Notes under the pieces: model-generated
Database searches by the model: none
What the model was told of the DNA's origin: nothing
The model's input: the letters and a program-made list of their open reading frames with translations, nothing else
Assembly: GCA_013399115.1 (NCBI GenBank)
Contig: VXAA01004380.1
Coordinates: 186,001-250,000, forward strand
Direction of reading: 5' to 3'
Source: Anseranas semipalmata
Taxonomy: Eukaryota > Chordata > Aves > Anseriformes > Anseranatidae
Length of the DNA: 64,000 nt
Part shown: positions 37,273-49,700 of the stretch, piece by piece
Numbering within the stretch: the first letter of the stretch is position 1
How the letters are laid out: every line of letters starts with the position of its first letter
Made by a program: the position numbers and the translations under genes

Positions 37273-37277
37273 ACCAG
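37273..37277. repeat. Target-site duplication ACCAG, left copy
   Basis: Identical to 37823-37827 on the other side of the solo LTR. It marks the exact insertion point and shows that no rearrangement has occurred since LTR-LTR recombination. Confidence 0.88.
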
Positions 37278-37822
37278 TGATGTGGTTTAACCCAGCAGAT
37301 AGCCAAGCACTACACAGCTGTTCACTCATTCCCCCTGTCCAAGTGGGATGGGGGAGAGAATTGAAAAAGAAAGGTAAAAACTTGTGGGCTGAGATAAAGA
37401 TTGTTTAATAGGACAGGAAAGGAAGGGGAAATAATAATAATAATAATATTGATAAAAGAATATACAAAACAAGTGATGCACAATGCAATTGCTCACCACC
37501 CACTGACCGATGTCCAGCCTGTCCCTGAGCAGTGGCCCCCCTGACCCTGGCCGACTTTTATTGCTGAGCATGACACCATGTGGCATGGGACACCCCTTTG
37601 GCCAGCCTTGGTCCTGGCTGTGTACAGCTCCCTGTGCACGCCCAGCCTCCTCACTGTCAGGGCATCACGAGAAGCTGAAAACCCTTGGCTCTGTGCATGC
37701 ACTGCTCAGAAACAACTAATCATTGGTGTGTTATCAGTGTTGTTCTCATCCTAAATCCAAAACACAGCACCATACCAGCTACTAGGAGGAAAATTAACTC
37801 TATCCCAGTCAAAACCAGGACA
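37278..37822 (-). mobile_element. Solo LTR of an avian ERVL-type endogenous retrovirus
   Basis: The 545-bp unit runs TG...CA on the minus strand, from tgtcctggttttgactggga (read from 37822) to the TTAAACCACATCA end at 37278. Recognisable family features in minus-strand order are the gatagagttaattttcc 5' end, a TATA-like AATAAAAG, the 'tgcattgtgcatcacttgt' segment, a (TTA)n stretch (37430-37449 on plus) and an ATTAAA signal (37404-37409). A 5-bp direct duplication ACCAG flanks it exactly (37273-37277 and 37823-37827). Five bp is the ERVL target-site length. No internal retroviral genes are present: recombination between the two LTRs has removed them. The intact ends and duplication suggest moderate age. 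The LTR could still act as a promoter. Confidence 0.93.
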
Positions 37823-37827
37823 ACCAG
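37823..37827. repeat. Target-site duplication ACCAG, right copy
   Basis: Pairs with 37273-37277. The 5-bp length fits class III (ERVL) integrase rather than ERVK (6 bp) or ERV1 (4 bp). Confidence 0.88.
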
Positions 37828-38430
37828 CCTTCTTGCATCTACTGTGGTGTTTACCTAATGCCATTGTGGCTTTCCTTATTTGACTAAAGCGAGGACAGGA
37901 CACAATCTACCAAAGCATACCCATAATTTTGGGCCCCAGACTTTCTCTCTGCTGTGTGGCAGGACTATGGTATCAAGCTATCCATGGGCCCGACTTAATT
38001 TCAAGTGGAAGAGGCTTTTCTTGCAGCAGTTGGATTTGGACCAGGCCCTCAGGTTCTGGCCCAGGAGGTACCTGGACAGAAAACATGCTCTTAATGTTCC
38101 TCTGAATCTATTTATTTAAGGGATTATATACTACAGGGTGGCTCTTTCAGCCAGAGGCAGTGCCTTAGGATTTCTCTTCAAGTCTTGTTTCCTAAATTTA
38201 AATTACCAGGGTGTAGCCTGATGGGATATCCTGGCAGAATATTTCAGATTCGTGTGGCTTTCATCTCTTGGTCAGAACAGAAATTTTCACAGACTAAAGA
38301 TACTATGTATTAAAATTACAGTTTAGGCGAGAGCCCATATTTTTGGCAAAACTTCTGGTGAAAAACATAAACAGGCTCTTTGTATTTATTTAGCAACCTC
38401 AACCCCTGGCTGAGAACACTCAGTTCCTTG
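37828..38430. other. Non-coding stretch, nothing recognised
   Basis: About 600 bp of mixed sequence with short chance frames (37880-38119 plus). No repeat family is recognised. Confidence 0.6.
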
Positions 38431-38435
38431 CTGTG

Positions 38436-38905
38436 TCAGTGGCAGACGGGCTTGGACGCGAGTCTGGTCTCATGTCCTTTTGAACCAAGGCCGTCCGTCG
38501 CAGGCAGAGGACAGCTGTGCTCCGCCACTCGCCTGTGTCCCTTCACACCACAGGCAGCGTGTCCCCAGCAGCCCCACCGCTGCCACTGTGCTTCTGCCAA
38601 TAGCAGCCAATGCCTTGGCAGCATGAATCTATCTAATTTCAGGACTGGCTGTGCTCACTGAATGAGAAGACTGGTGTTTGTGCAGGTTGTTATACGGCGT
38701 TTCTCGTTCTCGCTTGGCTTTTCTCGTGTCATTTGCTTGTGCCCTTCGAAGGCTTGTAGCGACGTGTCTGAGCGGAGGGCTCATGATGGGAGGAATCTGC
38801 TCACCGGCAGCTATCTGAGGGCACGGCACACGAAGTGTGAGTGCAGGAGCTGAGAGGGGAGGATCTCGCCTCTGCTCTTCTGACGTCAGTGGGGCTTTGC
38901 CAGGC
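38436..38905. promoter_or_regulatory. Promoter-like patch: CCAAT pair, retained CpGs, CRE
   Basis: Two CCAAT boxes (38597-38601 and 38607-38611) lie exactly 10 bp apart, one helical turn, the arrangement favoured by NF-Y. From about 38695 to 38900 roughly 13 CpGs survive in 205 bp (observed/expected about 0.8 by hand count), including three TTCTCG units at 38701-38726. A perfect CRE palindrome TGACGTCA is at 38881-38888, the site for CREB/ATF dimers. If functional in plus orientation, initiation would fall near 38670-38720. No credible coding frame follows, so a non-coding transcript, a distal first exon or an enhancer are all possible. Confidence 0.35.
38881..38888. promoter_or_regulatory. 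Consensus CRE palindrome
   Basis: TGACGTCA, the full 8-bp CREB/ATF site, with its CpG intact. I noticed no second full-length copy in the window. Near misses at about 14293 and 56160 lack half of the palindrome. Confidence 0.5.
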
Positions 38906-41900
38906 TGCATCATGTGGTGCCTGGCTGAGAGCTTTGGGCATAAACAGGATGGAGGAGGTGCTGCTTACAGGAGCGGAGTCGTTATCTGAATGATGCTTTG
39001 GCTTTGCAGGCATGACAGCACTAGGGAAATTCAAAGTTAATTGAGGGACACGAACTCAGAGCACTAAAATCAGCGTACTAACTCCTGTGTTAGCATGATT
39101 TACTCAGGTACAGTAGATTTATCTATACAGAGTATGCTTTGCAATTGAAGGCTGACATTTTAAGAGTGGAATTTGCCAGGTGTAGCCATGAGGGCAAACG
39201 GTTTGTTACCCTCAAAGTTTATGCAAGCAAGGATGCCCAACTAAATATGTGCAAGTTCTGGGCTGCAGGAGCTGCTTTCCTCCAGGAAGTCTCTCCTGAT
39301 GTTAGAAATATCCTTTCTACCATAACACTGAAGTAAATGTAGGAGCAAGAGAATAGGAAAAGTCAAAGCTTCTGCACCTTTATCGTTTGTTCCCATCTAA
39401 CTGTTGAAAACCACTGTTTGAGAAGGGTTCAAACTTGATCAGGAGAAGTACCTAGGCTATAAGCTGGGCTGCCTCATTGATGAAGAGATCCTAGTCCTTC
39501 CTGCTGATGCTGTTTCAGCTTTGAACAACAATAATTACTATGCAATTTGTCTTTCCAAGATGGAATACTGAAAATTGCAATTAGATGACTCAGACAATTA
39601 AATCCACTGTGGATCAAACCTTGTATGATCACAGGCACAAATTGCTGCTTGGAAAGCACAGGCTGGGAAGTAGAAAAATATTTTCATGAGAAGGGTGCAG
39701 CAATGGGTGGGTTGTTCAGTGAAGTTGTGAAATCCTTGGAAGTGTTCAAGCCTTCATTTAAAAAAAAGCCACTGCTGAATGGATGTATTGTGAGCAGTTG
39801 TCTCAGGATGTTGTCGGTAGGTGACCTTCAAAAGTCTATTCCACCAACACTTCTGTGATGGTGAACAACAGCCTGAAATGCAGGAAAGTTAGACAAATTG
39901 TGTTGTTAATACCTTTGCTCCTGAAAGGCTTAGCAGCCCTGGGGTGAGCTGCTGGTGTGGGGGAGAGGAGCAGGGGGGAAGGTATTGGATGGTACCAGCA
40001 AAGGAAACTACCTGCAGTGGGGGACAGAACCCAGAGTAGGCTGGGTGCTCAAGTGTCTTTAGCAAAAGGCTGAGGGGTGTGTGTGCGTGTGTGTGATTTT
40101 TGTGTAGCAAATTCACCACAAGGTTGAAGGGTTTCTTGAGAGCAAGGGGAGGACAGAAATTACTTGCGAATTTGAGCTGAACTCAGGAAATAGATTCTGC
40201 TGGAGGGAAGAAATAGAGGAGAAGTAAGTTTAAAAACATGTCTCTTTTCAGCATTTTGAAAAAGCTTCACTACAGAATTGCCCAAATATTTTATTTTCAT
40301 GTCATTTTTTTCCCCTAAAAAATTGTTTTTTTTTGACTTTTCATACTGACATGGTATATTTTGATGATGGAAGAAAAGGTGGAGTAACCCCAAATGGGCA
40401 AAGAATTGCCCAGAATGAAAATATTCCTTTCTCTGTTTTGTTTTGTTTGTTTTACTCCAGTCAAACCCCTCTTTTCTTATGTTTATCCTAAGCCAAGTTT
40501 TTAGAATCATTTCATAATTCTTACCTTGAAATGAAAAATCCATTATTCATCCAGCAAGCAGGAATAGTCATCCTGCCTGACAGTGTATTAAGCTGCAACT
40601 CTGTTAACATGAACTGCAAAGAGGCAGCTGGTAATTGGCAAAGCAGAAAAGTGAAGGGCTATGCCTGCGGGATAGGAGGGGGTGGATTTGAACAAGCACT
40701 TGAGAGCACAAGCTTTATGGGCTCAAAGGGCTTTAGTGCTCTGGCGCTGTTCCTTACATCTACCAAATGCATTGAAAATAGGTTGAAACTATGTCAGGAG
40801 CATCCCCCCGTGTGAGAAACTAGTTACATTTGAGACACAAGCTTCTTCGTGCCTGACTCATGCCCAGTGTCCTTTGTTTCAAAGGATGGTGTCAAAAGCT
40901 ACACACCTAGCAAATCTTAGTCATGAGAATATTGTGTCAATCTCCCAAAAGCGTGACATGCAACTGGTGGGTTGCTAATTGCAGTCTGCATTGCCAGTGT
41001 TTGTTGGTATATAGTATGTACAATATGCAGGTAGCATACAGGGGAACGTGCCACACTGTGAGGGACTTCCCGAGGGAAGCACACAAAGCAAATCTACAGT
41101 GGATTGGTATGTTTGCAAACGAGGTGCATGGCACCCTGCATATCAAACCAGGCACTGCAGAGTTCTCTTGTACCAACTGCTTAAGAGAAAGAAAGGACAC
41201 AACAAGCACAACAAAACTAAGGGGGACATCAAAAGTGGAGAAGCTTAAAGGATAGTAGCTGAGCACTTTGAGGCAAGGCACAGTGGTTTTCATTCCTGTA
41301 TGCAACAAATGGACCCCTTTAGAAAGATTCAAATGCTGGGATTTGGGAAGGTATGTGACAGACTGATATTACAAGAGTCCACTTTTGTAATAATAACATT
41401 TGCACATATTATTTAAGGAGCTTTTTGGTTGTAAAGGATCCATTTAAGGACTTCAAACAGTTCCAACTCTCCTCTGTGATGGCATACGATAAATAAATCC
41501 AACAGATGATAGGAAAAACACCTTTTTTTACAACTGTTTTAAAACAAAATGAAATAAACCCCCAAAACAACCTACAAAGATTTCATATTTATTTCAGGTA
41601 TTTTGAACAGTTAGCAGAAAAAAATTACAGAAATATGGGCCAGATACCCAGTCTGCTATGACCAGTAGGAACTTTTCCATTATTCCCTGTGGTTGTGGGA
41701 GCAGGCTCATAAAGAAGTAGAATTCTTGCCTTTCCTCACCTTAAAATAAAACTGCAGAGATCATCTGCTGTGTGGTAATCTCTCTTTATGCTGAGAAGAG
41801 AAGATGTACAGATGGAGAAGAAGTGGAGGTAAGCAGAGACAGAGTGTAATGGGGCAAGTGTGCCTTAATTCTATGCATTGTTGCCTCATTAAAATAGCAC

Positions 41901-44900
41901 GAGGAGTGAAGCGTGCTTTTAGCTAGTACAATGAACACACAATGTTCTTGAATTGCTTCTGTCTAGCTTTTAAATGTGTCAGTACTTGTCTCAGTACCAG
42001 TCTTTTGTTTAGGAAATGCTCTGCTGCTGTCCCTGTAATTTAATTTCACTCCTGAGCCTTCCTCATCACAGAGCAATAAAAACTCACAACCATTTATTAT
42101 TCCAGATTTGATCTGAAATTACGCTTGTGACCCAGGGATGTAGCATGTGGTTCATGAACATCCTTGCCGATAGCTGTAAATAGAAGGCAAAATCCTTAGC
42201 AAGGTGCACAATCAAATCCCAGGCAAAGAAGAAGGGTTGTACAACACACACAGATGCAGGGTTTAACTCCTAATGAGTTATAGGAGAGCTGCATATACTC
42301 CCCTTACTTCCTGATGAGCATATTGTCCTCAGAAAAGAGGGGAGCTTTCTCTGTCTAATTGAATACTGTATACAGCACAAACAACCTCAATCATTCATTC
42401 AAGCACGTAAATCCTATGTGAGCAGCAGAATACGACTTAGAAAAGCAATCAACCCTTAATTCCTAAAATCTTTACAAAGGTTTCAAGCAACAGAGAATCC
42501 ATATTTTCAGAAAATGTCCAGTTAACTTTGTAGCTAATATCTTGTGCCTTATTTTTAGCATGAATCTATCCAGCTCCAGTCTTTGGCCTCCAGCTCTTGT
42601 CATGCCCTTGGCAGATTAATAATCCTTACATTATTAGATGTCCTCCTCATGTCTGTATGGATTGGAATGGTTTCACCTTTTAACCTCCTCTTGGATGAAT
42701 TTATATTGAGCTCCTCTGGGTCTTCCATGAGAACAGCGCAGTCCAGGAAAAAGAACCCCAGAGTATTTGTTTTTTTCTGGCACTTTCACAAGGGTATTGA
42801 GAAACTGAGACAGAGCAAATAGCAAAGTAAATGCAAAGCATCCAACCACGGTGCTAAAAATGGCAGCAAGGAGGTGGGCACAGCCAACAGCCTGGTGCAA
42901 CTGGACTTTGCTGGCTCTGTCCTTGGAGGGAGAGGGGTGCTCTGGGAGGGGTAGGCTGCCTTAGGGAGCCAGCTACTCACTTCAGTAAATGGGGCATTTT
43001 GTGTATGAGCAGTGGGGCCATGCAGAGGGTCAGGGCAGGGCTGGAAAAGTGTTGTGGTCAGGGACTGCAGTTGATCTTCAGCAAGGCCCATGAAAGCAGT
43101 CCCTAAACCGCGCTTCAGCTCTGCTTCTAATGAGGCTGGATCATTTGCCACCAAACATTTCTTTTCCTCTGGGTGACAGTCCTCTGCTTTTACATCCAGG
43201 GCTCAAGTTTGCACTCTAACAGCTCAAAGCCACAATTGCCTTCTTTAGCTGCTGTGTAGTAACTACACATGCACACAGCCTTATTTGAAAGGTGAGCATG
43301 AGACAACACTCTTCACCGTAGGGTCATCTTCCTCCAACCACTGCTTACTTATCGCAGGAAGAATCTGGTGCATAAGATACTTGTGCATTTGACAAGGGGT
43401 AATATGGGATCTGTGACCTCTACACTCAGCCTAGCTGTGGGAAGGCTTGGCATGTGTGCAGGGATCTCTCTTTTTCTGTCCCTCTGTGATACATGATGTT
43501 GTTTCACTCCCTGATTGCATCACTGTTGCTGCTCCTTTGGTGCTAACCTGTCCCTTGTGACATCTGCAATTTTTATAAAAACAACCAAACAAACCTCTCC
43601 CCTTAGATGGTGTGATAATCTTTTACTTTCTCAGATACGTGTCATCTATGGCTGAGCTTGCCTCATACAATACATTGGTTTTGTGTATATTGTGTTTTTT
43701 AATCCAAATGCCATGTGCCAGCACATTAAATTCTTTACAAAAGCTTAAATACATTGACACAGATTCCCTCATGAGCTAAATTTGTAATTAATGAAAAATA
43801 TAGAATGTATTCGTGTGTGAATATTCACAACCACAAATATTTCTTTTAAGTGTATGGGGCTGATTCAAAAAGCCTGACTCAAAGTCTACTGGAAGGGGGA
43901 AGATATAATGTGTTAGAAACAGAGTGAATGTGATTTCTTAGAAAATACTCCCAGGACTTGTGATTGCATTGAATCTACTTTACATAACAATCACCTTGTC
44001 TAACTACTTTCCAATAATTTGTATAGACGAAAGGGTAATTTTCCTTTCAGTGTTCTCCATGTTCCTTAATTTGTATAGAACTTAATGGAATTATGTTTAA
44101 AATAAATGCAAATAATTTTTACTGCACATCACTCTGTTTATTTCTGTATTTATTTATATTAACTTTACTCAAGAACACTTTAAATACTTAGTCATCTTTT
44201 CTTAAAAAATGAATATCCTTTTATACCTAATTATACCTATTATACCTAATTGTTATACAGAGCAAACAAGGTTTAAAAGAAAAAGTGATGACTGTCTAAT
44301 GGGGAAAGTATCAAAGAAAATCTTCCAGTATAATCATTGAATCTTCAGATCCAACTCTTCAAAGGATTCCTGTTGATTGTCCAGTATATTGTTAAATCTG
44401 ATTCAGCTTGCCAGACAGAGCTTTTTCCATGGGATGCTGCTGTGTGGCCCTTGACATCTGCTCTGTACTGAGTCTCTACAAGCTGTGGATCTGCTGAATT
44501 GAACAGGACATTGCATGAATGAAGGTGGCTGCAGAGTCCTGTTGGTGGTGAGCACAGCACAATACCAGAAGGAGGAAAGTAATTCTGCATGGCTAGAGAC
44601 TCACAGTGCAATTATAAGTAGTACTTGCTTCCTGCACAGCCTTGGTTTAGCTAATACTTTGAATATCTTTTGTTCTAAGTGAAAAAAACAGAAAAGTTTG
44701 TTGTCTGATGAAAGGGTCTGAAAAAACCTTGCTAAAAGGCACACATTTCTGGGTGCAGATAAGCTGGAAGAGAGGCGGAGAAAGGAGCAGTAGAAATGAT
44801 TGTGTCACACACACAAACAACAAGAGGATTTTCTCTTTCTTAGTTATCTAGTAGGCAGAACTTTTTTGCTCACTTGTAGATGTGGCAGTTCTGTATTGCC

Positions 44901-46654
44901 TGTATTATGCTGATTGGTTCCTTTGGGAAGCTTTTAAAACCATATTTTATGCCTATACAGTGAACAGGCATGTGGAGCCAGATTTCAGGGTAATGAATGT
45001 TACCATGGACCCACTGCTGGAAAATTTGGAGATCACGTCCAGCCTGCTTATTTTTGACGCAGACCTCATCTTCCTCTCTGCACCCATGTGTGGGGTGGAA
45101 AACAAGCAGTGTGTCAGAAAGCTCAGCCAAGAGCCAGAGTCACTTTGTGTCACAGTCCCTGTCAGCCAGGCTAATCGTTTCACAGCTGGGAGTTGTGCAT
45201 AAAGGGCCCTTTCTCCTCCGTTACTAACTGCCACGTGTATGACTGAGGCAACCAGCAATGCCACTTACAAGATGGACTCAATCAGTGGAGCTGGTTGTTA
45301 TGAGATGGTGAGTAAATCAGCTGGAATTTTGTACCATTTGGAACTCTGTGAAAAAAAAAAAAAAACAACAAAAAAAAACAAACTTCTGAGGATGACACAG
45401 ATCTGGCTGCCACTTACTGAAAAATATGTGTGCATGTGAGAAGCGGCAAAAATTACCTGGATCTATTGGGTAGCAACAGAATATCTATGCAGCAAAGGTT
45501 AAAGATATGTGAATGGCTCTCTCTAGTGACACCCATGAGGACATCTTGGGGTGACATGGGCAAATGATCCAGTCAGATAAGTTTTTCCTAGGAATCGGTG
45601 AAGTGTTAGTACAGTCTGTTGGCTTTCAGTCCAGTGGGGATCTTTATTAGAATCGTGGGCACCACCCTTGTGCTGCTTTGCAAGCTCCCACATGTTTTAT
45701 GCCATTATCAGGCCCAAATTGCTGTTGCAGCATGATGGTCTGTCCCCATATGGCCCATGGGACTACTGAGTCACAGATACTGTGTTTTGGGAACAGCCTG
45801 TGAACCAGCCCCGGCTATCAATCATTTTGCTTTTTGCTAGGTTATTTTTAAGCCAGATCAGTTCCCCAGTGCAGCTTGCCAGGCAGCTGCCCAAACGCTT
45901 TTGGTGGCAGAGCTGAGGGGCAGAGCGAGTCTGCAGTAGGAGGCAGAGAGAGGAACCGGGAACTGCATCAGCTGGCTCTGCTATTTAAAGGAGTTCTGCA
46001 TTTCAAAGCAAAGCAAATAAACTTGACATTGCAACTTCTTGGCTGGTTAGCTAAACACAGGCATGTAGAAATTTGAACCTGGGCATGACCATAAAGGCAA
46101 AAGAAGAAAAGCTGCTTCAGGTTCTGCATAGTTCAGTACGTGCCCAGAGCTGGCAGACGCTGAAGGAAGGAAGTCATGTGCTTGTCAGGCAGTCACCAAC
46201 GCTCCTTGGCTGTCCTTGCCATGAACCAAAAAGGGGACTGACACTGAAAAGGAAGCTGATATTTGAAAGATCCAGAACTCAACAGCTTAACCAGTTGAAT
46301 TCCTCTCCAAGGACTGTGCTGGAAGGATGGGAACATGTGACCTTTGTCAAGGTGTACATTTTTCAAAAGACATCTACCTTTTGGGTAGGTTTAGACCTGG
46401 AATCTCAACTTTGCAAGCAAAATCTTCACCCCTGTACATCTTCAGAATAAAATACTAGTAAATTCTTGTCCTTGTAATACTTCAAAATAGAATATTCTGT
46501 AATTAATAGTTTCTGGGGTAAGTGCTTGTAAACACTCTGTTTAAAATACCATTTACACTCTTGAGGCTCAAGCAAATGTAGAATAAGGACAGCTCAGGAA
46601 TTTGTGACTCCTAATGCTGCTCTCTTCACCTGGTCTCAGTCTGATGGTCATTGT
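38906..46654. other. Non-coding AT-rich stretch
   Basis: No gene is recognised. It contains a GT microsatellite (40075-40095) and an A/CAA-rich run (45351-45381). Frames of 100-131 codons (40160-40543 minus, 40937-41332 minus, 44882-45202 plus) have no family motif and several lack a true ATG. No CR1, LTR or RNA gene is seen. Confidence 0.65.
40075..40095. repeat. (GT)n microsatellite
   Basis: GT repeat with one GC interruption. Confidence 0.9.
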
Positions 46655-46711
46655 GAACAAAATCTCCCTATCTATCTATGAACACTACTATCATGAACAA
46701 AATCTCCCTAA
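46655..46711. repeat. Short direct repeat, 40-bp period
   Basis: The 16-mer gaacaaaatctcccta occurs at 46655-46670 and 46695-46710. The spacer contains a short TCTATCTATC run. It probably arose by slippage. Confidence 0.85.
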
Positions 46712-49700
46712 CATAGATGTTGGGGAATATCCCTCCATCTTGGTTTGTGAATGTCACTAATGTATTTTAAAACAGTTATATTCAGACTTTTACAGTGTGA
46801 TTACCATTCTGGAAGCAGTTTAAGTTGGGAAATTCACTGTTGCAATATTGACTTTCCAGTCATCCAGTAAATAAGATAATCCAAGAGCTGTTATGAGTAG
46901 TTTTAAATTACAAAGGAGTTCAAATTCCAATAAATTGGCTAACTTGTATTCAGTGACTCTGCTGGGAAATGTATGAATCTCATGCAGATAACACTTGAAT
47001 GAAGAGGTCAGTGAAGTGGTTTCTTCCTTGGAGAAGGAAGAATTCTTTTTAAACATATTTTGTATTTCTTTCTAGTAGTATTTATAGCTATTAACACTAA
47101 CTATGCAAACCAAATCAATATTGATTCCAGATAAAGTATGCAGATTTTTTAAAATTATTCCATTTATTTTCATCTCAAACTAAGCTGCTGATCTTGCTAA
47201 GATGACTAATAGATGCAAGATATTCTTAGCTATTAAATTATGAATTAATTAAGTTACCGAAAGATAAATGAGAACTGATTGTTGTACGGAGAAGTAAACA
47301 CTTGTTGATTTTGAATGAGGCTTGTGGTAACTTATTGCAGTGCTGACATTGGCAAATAACTTTGTACAGATCATCATGGTTTCATGGCTGGCATATACCA
47401 GGTTTTTCTGAGGGGCTGAAATTAGAAGTCAAAATTGCTGAGCTTATTCACATCTTTGGTTTTCTTACTAAAGATGCTTAATTGTTTGGAGAAGCTCTGA
47501 CTAGCTGGTTAATGTGTTTATTCCATGGCATCCAGCTCCTCTAGAGATCTCTCTACAGCAACATGTGATTGGAGATGTTTACAAGAAGTTCACCTGAAAG
47601 GACCTCAAAAACAGCATTTGAGACTCTCCTGTGGGAATTTATAGGAAGTATTTTCAAAAGAAAAAGAGGAAAGATTTGTAGGTTAAAATAAGCGAACAAA
47701 TGATCAAAGCTTCCGAGGGTCTCTTGAGTTACTGATTATCTGGTTGTTTCTTAAGCATCACAAGCTTACTGCTCCAGGCAGAAATAATTAACTAATGAAG
47801 ACAGGAGAGAATTGCTGAGGAAGGGATGGAAGACAAAAACTTATTAAAATTTAACAATAAGAAATCTCTGTTTCATGTAAGATCTGCTATGTTGATCATT
47901 TTTAGTGTTAAAGGCCCAACAGTAATTTTTTTTTTCTGATTACACAGAAGTGCCAGATACTGTAATCTATAGTCTCCTGTTTTGAAGTTCAATGTGTGAC
48001 TTCAGCAGTATCAAATAATTTTTTTTTTTTGCTTGTTCTGTAGGTTAAATATGTCAGCCAGTCAGACACAATTTCTGCCAAAAAAATGCCACATTTTAAT
48101 TATGTAGCTTTGGGTTTTAAGCCTATTGCCTGATTGATAACTTTATGGGATTATAGTAGGAAGCAAACTATGTGGTAGAGCTTGAGGAAGCAGAAACTAG
48201 GAAACAACTCATAAAGTTGTCAGGGAATAGACTTAAAAAACAGGCCTACTTAATTAAAATGTAGCACATTTTTGGCAGAGATTGTTTTGGATATGTGGTG
48301 AATGGAGATCAGAAAACAGTTAATTAGACACATTTGTGGAAGAAAAGCCCATGGAATGTGTCTATCTAGATTTAACTGCTGGCTTAAATGAACCTAAAAT
48401 GTTAGCTGCTGGAAGGCTGTCATAGGGAAAGAATCACTATATTACTGATTCTCCCAAGAGACACTACCAGAGATAGGTGGGATAGATAGTTTAACCTAGT
48501 GCTGCCACTCTTCTGTTATGCAATGTCAATTCATTTTATCATGGGCTTAGCTTGTGACTCAAAAAGTCAAAAATAGTACTCAAGGGCAAGGAGCAGGAAG
48601 GTTTTGTTAGTGTTGATCTCGTAGTTACTTTTCCACAGCTCATTTTGTAGCCATAATTTGCCCCTTTCACCTCATGTTATGGGAATATTTCTCTTATCCT
48701 TCCATACTAAGACCTTTTAGGTCTCATTTACATCCCTAGATCATATTCCTAGTGAGGTTTGAGCTCAAACTCTATGGAAATATCAAAAGCTTGTGTAATT
48801 CATGTATAGTAACATAAATTCCATTAACTGCATGATTCTTCATGTTCCTTCTGAAAGACCTTTCTAAGATCCTTTTTTTCATATATCATTGTGCCTCAAT
48901 GCCACCCAAAGTTATCACTTTACCTTATTTTTCTGAGATACTTCTCTTTTTTCTTTTCAAAATATGTAGATATTTTGTAGATAACTGTGTATATGTAGAT
49001 AACTTCTGCATAAAATAATTATGCTTCATAATGTTAGGTAGAAAGACTAAGCTTTCAACACCAAACTTTTATTGAGTTGTAAAATTTAGCTGCTGTGATA
49101 GCCCAGTACGTTTGTGTTGAGGGGTAGGGGATTCCTGAAAGATTACATTATTTTTGGATTAGAAAACCCGAGAAACATCTGGTTAACAAATGAGTCCAGC
49201 AATAGATTTAGTTCTTCAGCTTCTTTTTATCCCTGGTATTAACTTACTAGATATTCCCAGTGCCAGTCAGTCCTCACCAGCTGGTGACTATAATGGGGAG
49301 CCGAGAACAATGTGTGAGCAGGGCATGAGTGTGGGACGGCTACAGTGGTATGGGAAATGTAAGATATATATGTGTATGGATCCAGGCTTTTGTTGTTCTG
49401 CTTTTTATGGAACAACTTGTTAGATCTCTGTGATAATGAGGACCCAAAGTTGTTTGTGTGGTAGAGACAGAAAGTCTGATGACTTAATAGGACTCCAAAT
49501 GCCTCATCATGTGCAGGGACTATGCAGACAGCTCATTTTCCCCACTCAGTGTCAATAACACCCTACCAGCAGCTTGAGTCTCCCTGCATGAATCTTACAG
49601 CAAGATGACTCCTTTGGCTTCTGGAGTTACCATCCTGTGCTTCCAGCTCAGTAATTTTAGATTCTCCAATTGGATGCTTAACACACATTTAGACCCTGGG

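Noticed and set aside
37326..37719. Open frames inside the LTR
   Set aside because: They lie within the solo LTR, which carries no coding sequence. They are chance frames.
44882..45202. 106-codon plus-strand frame with protein-like composition
   Set aside because: It begins at GTG, has no consensus splice borders that I could identify, and the opposite strand is also open.
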